A stretch of 51,044 nt of DNA, from assembly GCA_013812655.1 (NCBI GenBank), contig JACCTC010000011.1, forward strand, positions 1 through 51,044, written 5' to 3'. This stretch comes from Deltaproteobacteria bacterium (lineage in GTDB: Bacteria; Myxococcota_A; Polyangia; Haliangiales; Haliangiaceae). Below, in pieces: positions 17,026 to 24,601 of this stretch (positions are counted from its first letter, which is position 1; each line of letters opens with the position of its first letter). The translations under genes were made by a program, and so were the position numbers. A model generated the notes under the pieces. The model did no database searches and was not told the DNA's origin. It was given only the letters and a program-made list of their open reading frames with translations.

Positions 17026-17054
17026 TTGACTAGTCGCGTGGCCTCTAGTAGTTC
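17026..17054 (+). promoter_or_regulatory. Putative promoter of tRNA-Val
   Basis: TTGACT (17026-17031), 17-nt spacer, TAGTTC (17049-17054). The tRNA begins 12 nt downstream, a normal distance for a tRNA precursor. Confidence 0.45.
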
Positions 17055-17065
17055 AACCGCACCAC

Positions 17066-17137
17066 AGGCACATAGCTCAGTGGGAGAGCATCACCTTGAC
17101 ACGGTGGGGGTCTGCGGTTCAATCCCGCATGTGCCTA
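17066..17137 (+). tRNA. tRNA-Val(GAC)
   Basis: A full cloverleaf can be drawn: acceptor AGGCACA/TGTGCCT, D stem GCTC/GAGC, anticodon stem TCACC/GGTGG with loop TTGACAC (anticodon GAC), T arm TGCGG/CCGCA with loop TTCAATC, and discriminator A. CCA is not encoded. Its 3' half from the anticodon loop onward (17096-17140) is supplied by the integrated element and keeps the tRNA intact. Confidence 0.95.
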
Positions 17138-17140
17138 CGA
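17096..17140 (+). repeat. attL: left 45-bp core repeat of the integrated element
   Basis: A 45-bp stretch from the anticodon loop to the end of tRNA-Val, identical to 26213-26257. Identity stops abruptly on both sides. It is the left junction of the element and also rebuilds a functional tRNA 3' half. Confidence 0.92.
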
Positions 17141-17156
17141 ATATTGGGAAAAGATA

Positions 17157-17186
17157 ACGGCCGGTTGCTGATGAGGCGCTGGCCGT
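17157..17186 (+). terminator. Element-borne tRNA terminator hairpin
   Basis: Arms ACGGCCGG (17157-17164) and CTGGCCGT (17179-17186) just after attL. A near-identical hairpin lies after attR (26273-26302). The element therefore appears to carry a diverged copy of the sequence that normally follows tRNA-Val. The T tract is weak. Confidence 0.6.
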
Positions 17187-17210
17187 TGTCCGTTTCGGAG
17201 ACCGGCCGAT

Positions 17211-17229
17211 CACCACCTGGATCACCACC
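17211..17229 (+). repeat. Left inner 19-bp repeat, probable integrase arm site
   Basis: CACCACCTGGATCACCACC, identical and in the same orientation to 26099-26117 near the other end. It lies 70 bp inside attL and contains two ATCACCACC-like units. This arrangement fits arm-type sites for a tyrosine integrase or its excisionase. Confidence 0.6.
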
Positions 17230-17335
17230 GGACCTATGCGCAACCTTTGCACCCATCCGAACACCGGCCACTACCCGATTCGGGCTGCAGGGCATGTGAT
17301 CGATTGCCTGCCGGGTGGACTGAGCGCCGTCGCCG

Positions 17336-17989
17336 TCAGTCTTTCTGCGCAGCCACTGCCACGTCGTACTCCGATCGATGTCGGCGATCAGCGGCAGCGT
17401 GGGCGGCAGTTGAGCGAGCCTCCTCCTCGGCCGCCTCTGCGGGATAGAGCTTCGCATAGCGCGACCACGCCTCCGCGTTCGTCTTCCACTCGGCGACGGC
17501 ATCCTCGTCGGTCAGCAGTTCCACGAGCTCGCCGCAAAACGGGCACTCCTTGGTGCCGGGCGGGAACACGACATCGTGCTCCTGGTCGCAGTGCGAGACG
17601 GGGCACCACAGGTCGGCGGGCTGAGATGCACCCGGATACCCCATCTCGGGGAAGCAGAGCTGCGAGTCGAGATACCTGCAGCGAACGCCGCGGCTGGCGG
17701 ACTCGGCGACCAGTAGTCCACGAAGCTCTGCGCTCTCCCCTTTGCCAAGCGTCTCTCGCATGGTGGCGTCGTCAAGGTCGAGGAGGCGCGCCTTGTCGTA
17801 CAACCACTCGATGACGCGGCGGGCGGCCTTCGCCTCCTCGAACCCGGCGGCAATCTGCGGAGCCATGCGCACCGCCGCATCGATCGCGACGTGTACCGCG
17901 ACGGCGCGTGCTTGCGATTCCTGGGCTCGCATCATTCGCCAGAGGAAGTAGACGCCCACGACAACACCCACGACGATGACGAACCCCAT
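17336..17989 (-). CDS. Membrane-anchored protein with zinc-ribbon motif, unknown function
   Basis: A 217-residue protein on the opposite strand to the rest of the element. Residues 1-18 form one hydrophobic segment (MGFVIVVGVVVGVYFLW), then a helical region with many Ala/Arg/Glu (about 25-85). A central domain carries paired cysteines (LWCPVSHC and CPFCGELVELL, about 125-160), a plausible zinc ribbon. The C-terminus is an Ala/Glu/Arg helix. The ATG at 17989 is chosen because it starts directly at the hydrophobic segment; the frame is open further upstream. No family is recognised. Its solitary orientation at the left end suggests a cargo gene with its own promoter, but that is inference. Confidence 0.65.
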   Translation of the reverse strand: MGFVIVVGVVVGVYFLWRMMRAQESQARAVAVHVAIDAAVRMAPQIAAGFEEAKAARRVIEWLYDKARLLDLDDATMRETLGKGESAELRGLLVAESASRGVRCRYLDSQLCFPEMGYPGASQPADLWCPVSHCDQEHDVVFPPGTKECPFCGELVELLTDEDAVAEWKTNAEAWSRYAKLYPAEAAEEEARSTAAHAAADRRHRSEYDVAVAAQKD

Positions 17990-18220
17990 AGCGCATGCTC
18001 GCACGGGTTGGATGCGGTCCGATCGCTTCTGACTCGCGCACTCGACGCCCTCGAGCCCAAGCGAGCCGCCAAGGGCTGACCTCTGACGTGCGTCGTCGGA
18101 CCCCCGTGCGAGTCTTGGGTGACCGAGCAACCATCCAGGCTGATCCCTTGGACGGGGCCGCTGCTCCCCGGCGCGGCCTGCTCGGTACTTCGTAGAACCG
18201 GGGCGGACCGGGGACTACGA

Positions 18221-19009
18221 GTGGCGAAGAAAACAGCGCGCGCACAGCCTGCGCCAAAGCCGCAAAAACGGAGGCAACGAGCTGAACCGCCGGAGCCGCT
18301 CGATCTCGAGATCTCAAGCATCGGGCATGAAGACCCCGACGTTCGGCGCGCTCGTCAACTCGCGATCGTTGCCGCTGCCAATGCTCGTATCGCGGCGGAC
18401 CCGAGAGCGTTTGACGCCGCGCTGGCCGCGTTGAAAGGCAAGAGCAAGAGCACGAGAGACGCCGGTACCGACGACACTGAACAGGCGGCCTCTGCGATCA
18501 TTTCGACTTCGACTGACCGCGCGGCGAACGTCGAGCGTTGGGCCGCGCTGCTCACGATGTTTCGCGAGGCTCGCAGACGTGACATCAAGATAGCGAAGGT
18601 GCGCGACAACTTCGAGGCGCTCGGATCCGGCTTCAACGCATCGGAGACCAGGCCGCCCGAGTCGCGGTTTGCTCGTCCGGGTGACCGCGTGCAATTCATG
18701 CCGCAGCCGTCGCGAGCAGTAGAGATGGCGCGGTCCTCGGGCGCGTTGAACAAAGCAGGATACGCCGAGCGCGGCGTGCTCGAGCCTGTCGAGTGGCGAT
18801 GGGCACGCAGCATCGCGGAGTTCATCCACTGCCAAGAGGACCGCGAGGCGACGGCAGAGGCGTACGCGCGTGCGGACAACGTCGCATGGCCGCCGCGCAC
18901 GCCGGCGGGCGCGATCGATACGGTTGCCGTGAAGGCCTCGCTGGAGAAGATTCGCTCTCTCATAAATCGGGCGACCGCATCCAATGAACGTCGACGGCCG
19001 CTGCGGTAG
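18221..19009 (+). CDS. Basic protein of unknown function
   Basis: A 262-residue protein with a Lys/Arg/Pro-rich N-terminus (KKTARAQPAPKPQKRRQR) that could be a flexible DNA-binding tail. Two helical regions follow (about 50-85 and 115-155), and a C-terminal domain contains WRWARSIAEFIHC and a Cys. The GTG at 18221 follows a GGGGA sequence; an in-frame GTG at 18119 would add 34 residues. No family is recognised. It precedes the excisionase-primase cassette by about 65 bp on the same strand, so it may act in replication or its control. Confidence 0.6.
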   Translation: MAKKTARAQPAPKPQKRRQRAEPPEPLDLEISSIGHEDPDVRRARQLAIVAAANARIAADPRAFDAALAALKGKSKSTRDAGTDDTEQAASAIISTSTDRAANVERWAALLTMFREARRRDIKIAKVRDNFEALGSGFNASETRPPESRFARPGDRVQFMPQPSRAVEMARSSGALNKAGYAERGVLEPVEWRWARSIAEFIHCQEDREATAEAYARADNVAWPPRTPAGAIDTVAVKASLEKIRSLINRATASNERRRPLR

Positions 19010-19074
19010 CTGCTGCCCGTACGCGAGCCCCCTCCCCATACGTACTTCGACATAGCGGGGTCGTCGCACATAGC

Positions 19075-19389
19075 GTGCTGATAGTGAGCACGACGAAATC
19101 AACGCACGTCTACGGCTGGCCCGACGTTATGCGCACGGCCATCGCCGCGCAGTACATCGGCGGGTCGCGCTGGATGATTCTCCGCGCCGTCGAGGCCGGG
19201 CAGTTGGCGCCCGCAGGGAAGCGGGGCCGATCCTTCACGTTCACGAAGGAGTCGCTCGATCGCTTTCTGATCGGAGAGAGGCAGGGACGGCCAGTTGCAT
19301 CGGATAACGCATCGCCGCGAGCTCGCGCTGCGTCGGTGTCGGGTGACGCCCTCGATCGACTCGCGGCGCTTCGGCGAGGTGCGCGATGA
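19075..19389 (+). CDS. Excisionase-like HTH protein
   Basis: A 104-residue protein with a MerR/excisionase-type winged helix-turn-helix (about 18-65: AIAAQYIGGSRWMILRAVEAG, then a wing and RSFTFTKESLDRFL). This resembles HTH_17 excisionase/regulator domains that bend DNA during phage excision or act as element regulators. The GTG start at 19075 is uncertain; another GTG at 19084 is equally plausible and neither has a good Shine-Dalgarno. It is the first gene of a four-gene cassette whose members overlap by 4 bp each. Confidence 0.72.
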   Translation: MLIVSTTKSTHVYGWPDVMRTAIAAQYIGGSRWMILRAVEAGQLAPAGKRGRSFTFTKESLDRFLIGERQGRPVASDNASPRARAASVSGDALDRLAALRRGAR

Positions 19390-19655
19390 CCGCGCGCCCC
19401 ATCACCGAGCTCGAGCAGTTGGCAGACGCCCGCTTGCGGTTCGCCGGCCTAGTCGAGTTGCTCGGACCCGACGAGCTCGCGGCTCTCGAGCTGTGCGCGC
19501 ATGGGCTCGTGCGGGGCCGTGACGTGTACGGCGAGCTCGTCGTTAACACCGACACCCGTGACATGCGCGACGAGGCCATCGCCGAACTGCGGGACGCGAT
19601 GATCTACAGCGCGGCCGGGCTGCTGCGATTGCAGCGCACCCGAGGCACGCCGTGA
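19386..19655 (+). CDS. Small helical protein of unknown function
   Basis: An 89-residue, mostly helical acidic protein (LGPDELAALELCAHGLVRG in the middle). Its ATG overlaps the excisionase-like gene stop (ATGA, 19386-19389), and its stop overlaps the primase GTG (GTGA, 19652-19655). This coupling suggests a role in the replication module. No family is recognised. Confidence 0.65.
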   Translation: MTARPITELEQLADARLRFAGLVELLGPDELAALELCAHGLVRGRDVYGELVVNTDTRDMRDEAIAELRDAMIYSAAGLLRLQRTRGTP

Positions 19656-20707
19656 AGGCCGAGGACCTTCGTGCCGCGTTCTCGCCGGGATTCCCCGTGA
19701 TGTTCCTCGATCACCTCGGCGTGAAGTACCAGCGCCGAGGCGACGAGCTGCGGACGAAGATCTGCCCCACGTGCGGGCCGCGCAACCGAGACGCGGTGTG
19801 CATCGCGGCGGATCACGGCGCATGGGTTGACCAGGCGCACGGCTGCAAGGGGGACATCTTCGCGTTAGTCGCCGGCTACGCGGGGCTCGATATCAAGCGC
19901 GACTACCCCGCCGTGCTCAAGCTCGCCGCCCAGATCGCGGGCGTCTCGGATGACGGTCCGGATCCGGATCGTGCGCGGCGAATCGACGAGCAGCGGCGAC
20001 GCGCCGAGGAGTGCGAGCGCCAAGCGAGAGCCGAGCGCGCCGCAGTCGTGGCGACCATGCCGGCTCGGTGGGCATCGCTCGATCGCGGCAACCCTGCGGG
20101 CGAGTCGTATCTCCTCGCGAGAGGGATTGACCCGGCGGCTCTGCGCGGACGAGGGGACGTCGTGCGGTTCGCGCCGAACGGAGATCCGGCGGTAGCCCTC
20201 CGCGACCTCGAGACGGGCGCGATCGTCGGCATTCAGTACCGCCGACTCACCGGCGATACGAAGCTCATCGCCGAGCGGGGCTCGCAACTCGCAGGCTCGG
20301 CGCTATTCGGGCGCCTCGACGACATCGATCCGGAAGGCGTGGACGTCGCGATCATCGTCGAGGGTCTCGCCGACACGCTCGCCGCGTGCCTCGCGTTCCC
20401 TACGGTCGCCGTGTTCGGCGCGCCGGGCGCTAGCCAGATAGCGCGCATCGCCTCGGCGGTGGCGCCTCGCATCGCCGCAGCTCGTGGATGGTTGCTCCTG
20501 GTCGTCGACAACGACGCCGCGGGCACCGACAACGCAAGCGATGCCATCGTGGAGGCAGTCCGGGCCGGACTGAGCCTCGCCGATGCGGAGGCCGGGCTCG
20601 ATGGTGCCAGCACGATCCGGCTCGTCGACATCGGCTCGCACCATGACCTCGCAGACGCCTACGCCGCGGGCTGGCGTCACGAATGGCCGCGGGCGGTGGC
20701 CTCATGA
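19652..20707 (+). CDS. Zinc-finger/Toprim DNA primase
   Basis: A 351-residue DnaG/phage-type primase. An N-terminal CHC2-like zinc module uses Cys38, Cys41 and probably Cys50 or Cys65 (KICPTCG...HGCKGDIFALV). The linker (about 105-135) is Arg/Glu-rich. The Toprim domain has Glu237 in IIVEGLADTL and the DxD pair in VVDNDAAG (Asp286/Asp288). It lacks the C-terminal DnaB-binding domain of cellular DnaG. It should prime replication of the element, together with the DnaB-like ATPase encoded directly downstream with a 4-bp overlap (ATGA, 20704-20707). Toprim phage primases often occur with an adjacent helicase, as here. Confidence 0.85.
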   Translation: MKAEDLRAAFSPGFPVMFLDHLGVKYQRRGDELRTKICPTCGPRNRDAVCIAADHGAWVDQAHGCKGDIFALVAGYAGLDIKRDYPAVLKLAAQIAGVSDDGPDPDRARRIDEQRRRAEECERQARAERAAVVATMPARWASLDRGNPAGESYLLARGIDPAALRGRGDVVRFAPNGDPAVALRDLETGAIVGIQYRRLTGDTKLIAERGSQLAGSALFGRLDDIDPEGVDVAIIVEGLADTLAACLAFPTVAVFGAPGASQIARIASAVAPRIAAARGWLLLVVDNDAAGTDNASDAIVEAVRAGLSLADAEAGLDGASTIRLVDIGSHHDLADAYAAGWRHEWPRAVAS

Positions 20708-21957
20708 CCGGGGCTGAGGTCGCGCGCGCGAAGGCGACGCAGAAGCTCGCGCTCGTGCCACCCGACACCGACGAGATGGGGACCGCCGTGGATGAGATCG
20801 ACGAGAACGGGAACCAGATCGAGATCGAGGCAGGCGAAACGATCGAGCCCGGCCTCGGTCCGGCGAGCGCGGATTCAGAGCCGGCCGGTCCTGCTGCGCC
20901 AATCGTGCGAGCCGATCCGTTGATCACTGTCGGGCAGGCGATCGAGAGCCTAGTGAAACTGTCAGCCTTGCCGGTCTACCCAACACCGTTCCCGACGGTG
21001 AATGACGCGATCGGGTTCGGCGGGTTCAAGGCCGGACAGAAGTACGACGCGGCCGCAGGGACCGGACGCGGCAAGACCAGTTTCGTCACGTGCATCGGCA
21101 CGCACCACGCGGCGCACGGGGACACGCTGATCGCCACCTACGAAATGGCACCGGCCTACTACGTGGCGCGCGCTGCGAGCGGGGCCCTCGGTGTCCATAG
21201 CAACGCGATCGTGCGAGGCGAAGTTCCCGCTCGCGATGTTCTGCGGGCCTTGCCTCAACGGCTCGTCTTTCTGCACCGGCCGACCCTCGCGATCCTTTGC
21301 GCGCAGGCCAAGCGCATCGCCGACAAGACCGGCCGCGCGCCGCTCGTGATCGTCGACTACATGCAGAAACTCGCCGAGCAGATCATGGCAGGTCAGCCGA
21401 GGGCCGATGCGCGGCTCGCGACCTCGGAGGCAAGCGCCGGGCTGATCGATCTCGCAGACGAGACGGGCGCCGTGGTGCTGGCGGTGTCCGCGACTTCGCG
21501 AGCCAACGGCAAGCGAACCGCCGATCCGCGCAAGCTTGCTCCGTACGATCTCGTAGACGTGGCCAAGGATTCCGGCTCGGTGGAGTACGACTCGGCCGGG
21601 CTGATCGTCCTGTCGCTTGGCGAGGAGTACGAGGGCGACGAGCGACACGCCACGATCACGGTCGCCAAGGCGCGGTTCGGGCAGGAGTGCCACATCGAGG
21701 CCCGATTCAACGGACCGCGCGGTACGTGGCGCGACCTCGGCCGCATCATCTCGGGCGACCGCGGCAAGAGCGCTCTCAAGCAACCGCTGCCCGATGCCAT
21801 CCGGGAGGCGCTGCGGATGCCGGCAGCAAGCCGGACCGAGCTCGCCACCCGTGTCAGGCGGGGCAAGGGAGCAACGCTCGCGGCGATTGGTCAGATGATC
21901 GAGGCCGGAGAGATCGGCGAGACGGATGGCCGGCTTGAGATCCTGAGGGTCGAATAA
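20704..21957 (+). CDS. DnaB-like replicative helicase (RecA-fold ATPase)
   Basis: A 417-residue ATPase. A Glu/Asp-rich N-terminal 70 residues precede a RecA/DnaB C-terminal-type fold with Walker A AAGTGRGKTS (about 117-126), a DnaB-like EMAP segment, and Walker B PLVIVDYMQKL (about 213-223). The C-terminal 60 residues (about 355-417) look like a separate helix-turn-helix or winged module. The DnaB N-terminal primase-contact domain is absent. The ATG at 20704 overlaps the primase stop by 4 bp; a longer start at 20683 exists but does not fit the coupling pattern. It probably unwinds DNA for element replication. Confidence 0.82.
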   Translation: MTGAEVARAKATQKLALVPPDTDEMGTAVDEIDENGNQIEIEAGETIEPGLGPASADSEPAGPAAPIVRADPLITVGQAIESLVKLSALPVYPTPFPTVNDAIGFGGFKAGQKYDAAAGTGRGKTSFVTCIGTHHAAHGDTLIATYEMAPAYYVARAASGALGVHSNAIVRGEVPARDVLRALPQRLVFLHRPTLAILCAQAKRIADKTGRAPLVIVDYMQKLAEQIMAGQPRADARLATSEASAGLIDLADETGAVVLAVSATSRANGKRTADPRKLAPYDLVDVAKDSGSVEYDSAGLIVLSLGEEYEGDERHATITVAKARFGQECHIEARFNGPRGTWRDLGRIISGDRGKSALKQPLPDAIREALRMPAASRTELATRVRRGKGATLAAIGQMIEAGEIGETDGRLEILRVE

Positions 21958-21977
21958 TGGCCAAGTCGCTCACAGGC

Positions 21978-22167
21978 GGTTCTGAGAGCCTGGAACCGAC
22001 CCCCGTACAAGCGGTTCAGAACCGCTCTAGAACCGGTTCCAGCGGTTCCCCTAAAGGGGGGAGAACCCGGAACCGGTTCCAGGAAATCAGGCATCCCTTG
22101 ACCAGCGGCGGCTCCACTGCGTTCCGCCGCACGCGGTCCGAGACAGGGAATGCCGTGGAGCGGAACC
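21978..22167. repeat. GAACC/GGTTC palindrome cluster, candidate replication origin
   Basis: In 190 bp there are eleven half-sites, five GGTTC and six GAACC. They include two perfect GAACCGGTTC palindromes (22030-22039 and 22070-22079), the 15-bp palindrome GCGGTTCAGAACCGC (22011-22025), and outer arms AACCGCT/AGCGGTT that nest one palindrome in another. A CCCCTAAAGGGG hairpin sits at 22048-22059. An 80-residue open frame here (21957-22199) overlaps the helicase stop but has repeat-derived, low-complexity composition, so I treat the region as noncoding. The position between two replication helicase genes suggests an origin or operator array. Confidence 0.7.
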
Positions 22168-22195
22168 GGCTCAACCGAGCATGCGGGACCGTCCG

Positions 22196-23746
22196 ATGAT
22201 CCTCCGCGTCTACCAGGTCGGGGCCGTCGAAGCGGTCCGCGAGCAGTACCGAGCCGGCTGTCGTTCCACGCTGATCGAGCTCCCCACCGGCTGCGGCAAG
22301 ACCCTCGTCTTTGCGGAGATCGCGCGGCTGGTCGTGGAGCGTGGCCGCCGCGTACTCGTGCTGGCCCACCGAACCGAGTTGCTCGATCAGGCTCTCTCGA
22401 AGCTCGAGGCGGCTGGCGTGCGTGCGGCCATCGAGCAGGGAGCGAAGCGGGCCGGTGATGCTCCGGTGGTCGTGGCGAGCGTGCAAACCCTCCGAGGCGC
22501 ACGGCTGGCGTCGTGGCCGGTCGATGCGTTCGCTCTGATCGTCATCGACGAGGCGCACCACGCGACCGCTGCCAGCTACCGGGCGGTGCTGGAACACTTC
22601 CGGGCCGCCCGCGTGCTCGGAGTGACCGCGACCCCCGATCGCGCGGACGGCCAAGCGCTCGGGCAGGTCTTCGAATCGGTGGCCTATCGCTACGGGATGC
22701 GCCAGGCGATCCGGGACGGATGGCTCTCTCCGATCCGGGCCCGGCGCGTCCTGGTCGATGGAGTCGACCTGGGAAGCGTTCACGCGCGCGCTGGCGACTT
22801 GGACCGGGCCGAGCTCGCCGTTGTCATGGCGGACGAGAAGGCGCTCCACGGTGTTGCTGCGCCGCTGCTCGAGCTCGCGGGCGACCGCCGAACGATCGTG
22901 TTCGCAGTAGACGTGGCGCACGCCCGGAGTCTCGCCGAGGTGCTGAACCGCTACGAGCCGGGCGTGGCCATGGCGATCGATGGGACCGCGACCGCGACCG
23001 AACGGGCCGCCATGCTCGAGGCGTTCAGGGCCGGGGCGTTCCGCGTGCTGGTCAACTGCGCGCTGTTCACGGAGGGCTTTGACGAGCCGAGCCTGGCTTG
23101 CGTCGCCATCGCTCGGCCGACCAAGTCGCGCGCCCTGTATGCGCAGATGATCGGCCGAGGGACCCGGCTGTATCCCGGCAAGGCCGACTGCCTCGTGCTG
23201 GACTTCACGGGGCCCGCGGGCCGTCATCGCCTCGTAGGACCGGCCGATGCGCTCGCAGGCGAGACGCTCGACGATGACGTGCGCGACCTGGTGAACGCGA
23301 TGATCGCGGCCGAGGGCTGGCAGCTCGAGCTCGAAAGCGTGCTCGAGGCCGCAGCCGTCGACGCCGTGAAGCAACGCGATCAAGCGAAGGTCACGGCCAT
23401 CGCGCGATACCGAGCCGAGGCGCTCGATCCGTTCGTCGGTGACATGCCGGCGATGCAAGCGGACCGATGGGCGCGCGATCTCGCAACCGAACGCCAGCGG
23501 CGCGCCCTCGAAGCGTTCGGCCTCGACAAGCTCCCCGCCGAGCTGACCAAAGGCGAGGCGTCACGGTGGTTCTCGGCGCTCGAGGCTCGCCGCGTCGCCG
23601 GCCTCGCGACACTTCGCCAGGTGCGAAGGCTCAAGCGGTACCGGATCGACGCGCGGCGGATGACGGTCAAGCAGGCCGGGGAGACTCTCGATCGCTTGAG
23701 CGCTGGCGGGTGGCGTCCCTCGGCTCTATGGGGTGTGGCCTCGTGA
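22196..23746 (+). CDS. SF2 DEAH-type DNA helicase
   Basis: A 516-residue superfamily 2 helicase of the XPB/SSL2-ComFA-like class. It has a QxxAV-type N-terminal motif, Walker A LPTGCGKT (29-36), DEAH at about 118-121, TATP at 144-147, and motif VI QMIGRGTRLYPGK in the second RecA lobe. The C-terminal 130 residues are basic and helical. The ATG at 22196 is preferred over the ATG at 22181 because a GGGAC sequence sits 6-8 nt upstream. It lies immediately after the palindrome cluster, so it may act at origin melting or replication restart. A defence role cannot be excluded. Confidence 0.85.
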   Translation: MILRVYQVGAVEAVREQYRAGCRSTLIELPTGCGKTLVFAEIARLVVERGRRVLVLAHRTELLDQALSKLEAAGVRAAIEQGAKRAGDAPVVVASVQTLRGARLASWPVDAFALIVIDEAHHATAASYRAVLEHFRAARVLGVTATPDRADGQALGQVFESVAYRYGMRQAIRDGWLSPIRARRVLVDGVDLGSVHARAGDLDRAELAVVMADEKALHGVAAPLLELAGDRRTIVFAVDVAHARSLAEVLNRYEPGVAMAIDGTATATERAAMLEAFRAGAFRVLVNCALFTEGFDEPSLACVAIARPTKSRALYAQMIGRGTRLYPGKADCLVLDFTGPAGRHRLVGPADALAGETLDDDVRDLVNAMIAAEGWQLELESVLEAAAVDAVKQRDQAKVTAIARYRAEALDPFVGDMPAMQADRWARDLATERQRRALEAFGLDKLPAELTKGEASRWFSALEARRVAGLATLRQVRRLKRYRIDARRMTVKQAGETLDRLSAGGWRPSALWGVAS

Positions 23747-23876
23747 GGGCGATCGAGCGTGGCCGGAACCACACGGGGGAGGGGCCCGCGCCTGGCCCCC
23801 GGCGTCCTAGGGGGTGAGTGGGCGCTCGCACGAATTCTCAGCGAAATGGCAGGCGAACTTTTGAAAGGAGCACCGA

Positions 23877-24077
23877 ATGAGGAACACGAAGGCACGATCG
23901 CGCAACGCTCAACCCCGAACAGTCGATCCACTCGCCGCGCAGATCGCGATGTGCGACCAGATACTCGCGGTCGGACACGCTGCTCTCGCGAAGTTCTACG
24001 CACACGCCGTACGACGCGCCGAGAGCAAGCCGCGGAAGCCGCGCAGGAAGCCGCGCAAGCCGCGCAGGAGTGCATGA
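23877..24077 (+). CDS. Small basic protein with Lys/Pro/Arg tail
   Basis: A 66-residue protein preceded by a strong Shine-Dalgarno (AAAGGAG, 7 nt before the ATG), so I regard it as real. The middle (LAAQIAMCDQILAVGHAALAKFY) is a short amphipathic helix, and the C-terminus is a KPRKPRRKPRKPRR tail built from DNA repeats of about 9-12 bp. The tail suggests nucleic-acid binding. Its stop overlaps the next gene by ATGA (24074-24077). The 130 bp before it, from the SF2 helicase stop, hold no other gene. Confidence 0.6.
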   Translation: MRNTKARSRNAQPRTVDPLAAQIAMCDQILAVGHAALAKFYAHAVRRAESKPRKPRRKPRKPRRSA

Positions 24078-24490
24078 TGGGGAAGCACACGAAGCTCTCC
24101 GCGCCCGCGCCGAACGCCAGCGGCCCGACGGCTCGCCATGCTCCACTGCGCGCGCCCGATGCGCCGCTTGTGCAGGATGTGGAGGCACTCGTCCGCCGCA
24201 CGGCCACGCACCTGGAGCGCTTGCTGACCTCGGTCGAGAACGCGCTCGCAGCCGGCGAGGCGAACAGCTCCACGATCCGCGAGTCGGCGGCACTGGCGCG
24301 CGCGATCTCGGGACTGTCGACCGAGATGCGAGCTCGCGAGAAGGCCACACGGCAGGCCGAGGAGGCCGAGCGTCGACGCTTCACGCACGAAACGGCGCTC
24401 GCGTTCGTTCGCGGACTGCCCAAAGCCGAGCGGCAGCACTTCATCAGCATCCTGGCCGACATCGACAGCGGCCGATCGGGCCTCGCGTGA
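24074..24490 (+). CDS. Coiled-coil protein of unknown function
   Basis: A 138-residue protein coupled to the small basic protein gene by a 4-bp overlap and preceded by AGGAG. Residues about 1-35 are Pro/Ala-rich; about 40-105 form a long Ala/Glu/Arg helix likely to be a coiled coil; the C-terminus (RGLPKAERQHFISILADIDSG) is a short helical module. The frame is open well upstream, but the overlap and ribosome site favour this start. No family is recognised. Confidence 0.6.
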   Translation: MMGKHTKLSAPAPNASGPTARHAPLRAPDAPLVQDVEALVRRTATHLERLLTSVENALAAGEANSSTIRESAALARAISGLSTEMRAREKATRQAEEAERRRFTHETALAFVRGLPKAERQHFISILADIDSGRSGLA

Positions 24491-24520
24491 GGACTGAATT
24501 CGGGTGTGCCGAGTTGATTG

Positions 24521-24558
24521 CGATTGCGCATGACGAAATCGATTGCGCATGACGAAAT
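24521..24558. repeat. Two adjacent 19-bp direct repeats, possible operator
   Basis: CGATTGCGCATGACGAAAT occurs twice without a gap (24521-24539 and 24540-24558), preceded by a partial copy. It sits 44 bp upstream of the RHH-integrase operon and overlaps a weak promoter (TTGCGC at 24543-24548, 18-nt spacer, TAGGCT at 24567-24572). This fits an operator bound by the ribbon-helix-helix protein. Confidence 0.55.
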
Positions 24559-24601
24559 AGACCCGGTAGGCTTACCCTCATGACCCAAGGAGCCAACTAA
24601 G

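Noticed and set aside
21957-22199. 80-residue open frame over the palindrome cluster
   Set aside because: Composition follows the GAACC/GGTTC repeats, with no recognisable domain; treated as noncoding although its start overlaps the helicase stop.
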